From Dehalococcoidia bacterium UBA1151 (lineage in GTDB: Bacteria; Chloroflexota; Dehalococcoidia; Lucifugimonadales; Lucifugimonadaceae), in the NCBI GenBank assembly GCA_002311865.1, contig DBZV01000186.1:1-9021 (forward strand): a DNA stretch of 9,021 nucleotides. Reading direction: 5' to 3'. Numbering within the stretch: the stretch's first letter is position 1; every line of letters begins with the position of its first letter. Positions 5,982 through 9,021 of this stretch are shown here, piece after piece. The notes under the pieces are model-generated. The model was not told the DNA's origin. It did no database searches and saw nothing but the letters and a program-made list of their open reading frames with translations. A program made the translations under genes and the position numbers.

Positions 5982-7982
5982 ATGGCTACATTCACCACCG
6001 ATCAGCTTCGAAACATCGCGCTGTTGGCTCATCAGGGCGCTGGCAAGACTTCTCTGGCTGACGCCTTATTTTTCAAGTCCGGCGTTGTAGACCGTCTTGG
6101 CAGCGTGAACGATCAGACAAGTAGCTCAGATTTCGAGCCAGAGGAACAGTCCAAGGGCGCCAGTATCCAGACGGCCATCTTGCCCTGTCCATGGAACGGG
6201 CACAAGGTCAATGTGCTGGACACGCCGGGCTACGCAGACTTTAAGGGCGACATGCTCTCCGCGCTGCAAGTCGCCGATGTTGGCGTCATTGTTATTTCCG
6301 CCGTATCAGGCGTTGAAGTTGGCGCCAGCCAGGCATGGCAGCAGTGCAACAATCGCGATCTTCCCCGCATGATTGTGGTCAACAAGTTAGATCGTGAAAA
6401 CACAGATTATCGGCAGACGCTGGATATCATTACTACCGCCTGGGGCCGAGAGTGCGTGGCGGTAAACGCACCCAACGGACTTGAATCAGATTTCACGGAC
6501 ACGATTGATCTAGTGTCACCAGACGCAGAATCTACAGACGCCGCTGATCTCCGAGAGAGGCTAATTGAAGCGGTAGCGGAGGCAGACGACGACCTCGCAG
6601 AGAAGTATCTGGAGACCCTCACCCTCAGCCAGGAAGATCTCACCGCCGGCCTCAAAGCAGGAATCGGAAGCGGCAACCTGGTACCGATTGTTGCAGCCGC
6701 GGCAACATCAGAAGTCGGCATTGAAGGCTTCCTGAACGCGGTTTGCAGCTACCTTCCTTCGCCGGAAGATCAGACATCCGCCAAAAAGCCTGAAGTGGCA
6801 GCTAACGCAAGCGCCAACTTCATCTTCAAGACCAGTGCCGACCCGTTTGTTGGGAAGATCTCATTCTTCCGCGTATACGGTGAGCCAATGAAAGGCGACC
6901 AGCAAGTCTGGAACGATGCCCGCGGCGAGACTGAGCGCGTGGGACAGATCTACGAGCCAAAAGCCAAAGAACAGGTGAGCGTCTCAGAGATCATTACGGG
7001 CGACATTGGAATCATTCCAAAGCTGACCGTAACTCAAACCGGTGACACTCTTTCTCAGAAAGACAACCCGTCGGCGCTCCCGCGTATTGAGTTCCCGGAG
7101 CCAGTATTTGGATTGGCTGTTACGCCACGGACGCAGGCTGATCTGGACAAGATGGCAGAGGCGCTGAACCGTATCGCTGAAGAGGACCCAAGCCTGATCA
7201 TTCACCGCGATCCTGAAACCTCTCAGACGGTGATTCGCGGACTTGGTGATGTGCATGTTGAGACGGCAGTTGCCCGCATTGAACGTAAGTTCAGCGTAGG
7301 TCTCGATACGGCCCTGCCCAAGATTGCATACCGGGAGACAATCTCCGCGGTCGCCAAGTCGGAGTACCGGCACAAGAAGCAGTCCGGCGGGCACGGCCAG
7401 TATGGCCATGTGGTCGTTGAACTGGCGCCAAGAGCGCGCGGTGAGGGATTCGCCTTTACCAGCAAAGTAGTGGGCGGAAACGTGCCCAAGGAGTACATTC
7501 CCGCGGTTGAAAAGGGCGTCAGAAACGCCATGGATGGCGGCGTACTAGCGGGCTTCCCGGTGGTGGACGTTGGAGTAACGCTGCTGGATGGTAGTTCGCA
7601 CTCCGTTGACTCTTCCGGCATGGCCTTCGAGATTGCCGGATCGTTCGCACTCCGCAATGGCGTCTCCAATGCCCGTCCTGTCCTGCTCGAACCAGTCATG
7701 AAAGTGACCATCACAACGCCAGACAACACGCAGGGTGAGGTGATGAGCGACCTCAATAGCAGGCGTGCCCAGATCGTGGGCATGACGCCGCTGGGTGATG
7801 GCACAACGGAGATTGAGGCCACAATACCGCTTGCCAGTATGCAGCGTTATGCCGCAGACCTCCGATCCATCACGCAGGCCCAGGCCGTCTTCTCAGCCAC
7901 GCTGAGCGAGTACGCCGTTGTGCCCCACATGGAAGCAGGGAAAGTCATAGACCAGTACAAAGGCACAGACGAAGAAGAGTAG
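5982..7982 (+). CDS. Elongation factor G-like GTPase (EF-G2 type)
   Basis: A 666-residue translational GTPase of the EF-G fold, somewhat shorter than canonical EF-G (about 690-700). P-loop AHQGAGKTS is at 16-24 where canonical EF-G has AHIDAGKTT. Switch I reads SDFEPEEQSKGASIQTA (49-65). G3 is DTPGY (90-94), with Tyr where most translational GTPases have the catalytic His. G4 is NKLD (134-137); the G5 region VPIVAAAA (234-241) is degenerate. Domain II starts near 280, domain III holds IRGLGDVHVE, domain IV contains SGGHGQYGHVVVE and VPKEYIPAVEKGV, and domain V has GEVMSDLNSRRAQIVGM (585-601). These deviations match the EF-G2-like paralog group rather than the housekeeping translocase. A ribosome-associated GTPase role is likely; true translocase activity is uncertain. 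Start: ATG 5982 with CGGAGG at 5967-5972, nine bases upstream. It appears to be transcribed alone, from an extended -10 promoter and ending at hairpins. Confidence 0.92.
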   Translation: MATFTTDQLRNIALLAHQGAGKTSLADALFFKSGVVDRLGSVNDQTSSSDFEPEEQSKGASIQTAILPCPWNGHKVNVLDTPGYADFKGDMLSALQVADVGVIVISAVSGVEVGASQAWQQCNNRDLPRMIVVNKLDRENTDYRQTLDIITTAWGRECVAVNAPNGLESDFTDTIDLVSPDAESTDAADLRERLIEAVAEADDDLAEKYLETLTLSQEDLTAGLKAGIGSGNLVPIVAAAATSEVGIEGFLNAVCSYLPSPEDQTSAKKPEVAANASANFIFKTSADPFVGKISFFRVYGEPMKGDQQVWNDARGETERVGQIYEPKAKEQVSVSEIITGDIGIIPKLTVTQTGDTLSQKDNPSALPRIEFPEPVFGLAVTPRTQADLDKMAEALNRIAEEDPSLIIHRDPETSQTVIRGLGDVHVETAVARIERKFSVGLDTALPKIAYRETISAVAKSEYRHKKQSGGHGQYGHVVVELAPRARGEGFAFTSKVVGGNVPKEYIPAVEKGVRNAMDGGVLAGFPVVDVGVTLLDGSSHSVDSSGMAFEIAGSFALRNGVSNARPVLLEPVMKVTITTPDNTQGEVMSDLNSRRAQIVGMTPLGDGTTEIEATIPLASMQRYAADLRSITQAQAVFSATLSEYAVVPHMEAGKVIDQYKGTDEEE

Positions 7983-7990
7983 GGTTCATG

Positions 7991-8005
7991 GTCGCGCTTC
8001 GCGAC
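7991..8005 (+). other. GC-rich hairpin after the EF-G-like gene
   Basis: GTCGCG (7991-7996) and CGCGAC (8000-8005) form a perfect 6-bp stem with a CTT loop, eight bases after the stop codon. A second CGCGAC at 8005-8010 could pair instead with a longer loop. No T tract follows, so it may be a stability element or part of a tandem termination region with the next hairpin. Confidence 0.35.
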
Positions 8006-8016
8006 GCGACTAATTA

Positions 8017-8048
8017 AAGCTGTCAGCCGTGCTTAGGGCTGGCAGCTT
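8017..8048 (+). terminator. Terminator-like hairpin after the EF-G-like gene
   Basis: AAGCTGTCAGCC (8017-8028) pairs with GGCTGGCAGCTT (8037-8048) over 12 bp with one G-U wobble and an 8-nt loop. The stem is preceded by TAATTA and followed by GTTGTTGG, which is only moderately T-rich. It lies 34 bp after the EF-G-like stop and 112 bp before the next gene, a natural place to separate two transcripts. The structure is strong; termination efficiency is uncertain because the U tract is poor. Confidence 0.65.
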
Positions 8049-8147
8049 GTTGTTGGTGGCTGGGCAAACTTCTGCGATGTGCTCCTCGATACATGGCCAC
8101 TAATCTGGCGTATCATTCCGCCCGCACCGTGCATTTCATTTCTGGAC

Positions 8148-8152
8148 GGAGG
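8148..8152 (+). promoter_or_regulatory. Ribosome binding site for the GTG-started oxidoreductase
   Basis: GGAGG followed by eight bases and GTG at 8161 is a near-ideal Shine-Dalgarno arrangement, fixing the GTG as the start. Upstream, TATCAT at 8111-8116 could be a -10 element, but no convincing -35 accompanies it. Confidence 0.7.
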
Positions 8153-8160
8153 TACAAGCA

Positions 8161-9021
8161 GTGGCCGATAAGCCAAAGATCAAGATGGCCCAGTGGGGCA
8201 CGAAACACGGCCACGCGCGCTCGGTGCTAAACGTGATGCTAGGTAACGAATCAGTTGATTTCGTTGGCGTATACGAAGAAGATTCGGCTCGGGTTGAATC
8301 GATCAAAGACGCCCCCGTGTGGTCACAGGTTCACTGGTTCTCCAGCCCGTTTGAGATGCTCGATGACCCGGACATCGCGTGCATCGCCTCTGAAGGTCTG
8401 AACGCTGAAAGCCTCGACCAGTCTGAAGCCATCGTCGAATCCGGCAAGCATCTCTGGTATGACAAGCCCGCTGGCGACGACTACCCGCAGTGGGAGCGTG
8501 TCGTAGCAAAGGCACGAGCGAATAGCCAACTTATCCAGATGGGGTTCATGTTCAGGGAGAGTTGGGCGTTTGAGTACGTGTCGGAGTGGGTGCATTCCGG
8601 GGTTCTGGGGGAGGTCTTCAGCATTCGGGCGCACATGTCAACGGATATTGGCGTGCCGATGCAGAAAGCAATCTCCGTCCACACAGGCGGCATCATGTAC
8701 GACCTTGGCGCGCACATGCTGGATCAGATCGTCTGGCTGCTGGGTCGCCCCAACAATATCACATCGATCATGCGGCGCGAACATAGTGAAGTGCCCAACT
8801 TTGCCGACAACACTGTGGCTATCTATGAGTTCGACAAGGCGATGGCTATCCTCGATATCGCCTCCATGGAGCCAAAGCCCATGGCGCGTCGGTTTGAGGT
8901 TTACGGCACAAACGGATCCGCCATTCTCGGCCCGTTCGATCCGCCTGAGTACTTGCGACTGGCACTCAATGAAGCGGCTGGCGGCTACCCGGCTGGCGTC
9001 ACCGATATGCCCGCCCAGCCA
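8161..9021 (+). CDS. Gfo/Idh/MocA family oxidoreductase, 3' end outside the window
   Basis: The frame is open from GTG 8161 to the last base, 287 codons with no stop, so the C-terminus is missing. The N-terminus is a Rossmann fold with an atypical nucleotide-binding loop, KMAQWGTKHGHARSV (8-22), in place of the usual GxGxxG. Acidic VYEED (37-41) follows the second strand, and IACIASEG (72-79) the fourth. The catalytic-type motif is KHLWYDKPAG (96-105), with the conserved Lys at 102 (DKP variant of EKP). The C-terminal domain has GGIMYDLGAHMLDQIVWLLGRP (from 176), with His185 in the usual D-x-G-x-H position. This supports an NAD(P)-dependent dehydrogenase of a sugar, cyclitol or related hydroxyl substrate; the substrate cannot be named. 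Family assignment is strong. It is only distantly similar to the minus-strand oxidoreductase at 4525-5736 and is not a recent duplicate. It probably has its own promoter, because a terminator-like hairpin separates it from the EF-G-like gene. Confidence 0.9.
   Translation, partial: MADKPKIKMAQWGTKHGHARSVLNVMLGNESVDFVGVYEEDSARVESIKDAPVWSQVHWFSSPFEMLDDPDIACIASEGLNAESLDQSEAIVESGKHLWYDKPAGDDYPQWERVVAKARANSQLIQMGFMFRESWAFEYVSEWVHSGVLGEVFSIRAHMSTDIGVPMQKAISVHTGGIMYDLGAHMLDQIVWLLGRPNNITSIMRREHSEVPNFADNTVAIYEFDKAMAILDIASMEPKPMARRFEVYGTNGSAILGPFDPPEYLRLALNEAAGGYPAGVTDMPAQP

Noticed and set aside
7223..7822. 199-codon minus-strand open frame inside the EF-G-like gene
   Set aside because: It is fully antisense to a clearly conserved gene, has Ser/Thr/Pro-biased composition typical of a shadow frame, and shows no recognisable domain.
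8303..8786. Short open frames on both strands at the right end
   Set aside because: The continuous frame from GTG 8161 carries oxidoreductase motifs across this whole stretch.

Overview
The window looks like chromosomal DNA of a free-living bacterium of roughly 54% G+C by eye. Several features suggest Chloroflexota, perhaps the SAR202/Dehalococcoidia side: a secreted protein built from DUF5666-like repeats with a DUF5667-like helical insert, an EF-G2-type translation factor, several Gfo/Idh/MocA oxidoreductases, and an intergenic inverted repeat of the 'CTTGTCCTGAGCCTGTCGAAGG' type. This placement is an inference from gene content. No rRNA, tRNA, CRISPR array, transposase or phage gene was found.

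Left part (1-3481, + strand): two cell-envelope genes in tandem. The first is cut by the window start. It has a long Thr/Ala/Pro-rich linker followed by a C-terminal bacterial Ig-like domain. The second has a signal peptide and about ten DUF5666-like beta-rich repeats. Its frame is broken near its 3' end: the last repeat continues in the -1 frame to a stop at 3479-3481, so the visible TGA at 3360-3362 is probably not the ancestral end.

Middle part: argC (type 2 N-acetyl-gamma-glutamyl-phosphate reductase, + strand) converges on a Gfo/Idh/MocA oxidoreductase with a GH109-like C-terminus (- strand). The two stop codons interlock in one CTAG. The oxidoreductase diverges from an EF-G-like GTPase gene. 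The roughly 245-bp divergent spacer holds a 72-nt imperfect inverted-repeat element, a cluster of TCGTAA motifs, an extended -10 promoter and a small leader hairpin.

Right part: the EF-G-like gene ends before a GC-rich hairpin and a 12-bp terminator-like hairpin. A second, unrelated Gfo/Idh/MocA oxidoreductase then starts at a GTG with a strong ribosome binding site and runs off the window end. The genes do not form one pathway. The window is a mix of envelope, arginine-biosynthesis, sugar or amino-sugar oxidoreductase, and translation genes. The best second-look items are the frameshifted repeat protein, the catalytic-position variants in the EF-G paralog and the first oxidoreductase, and the structured divergent spacer.
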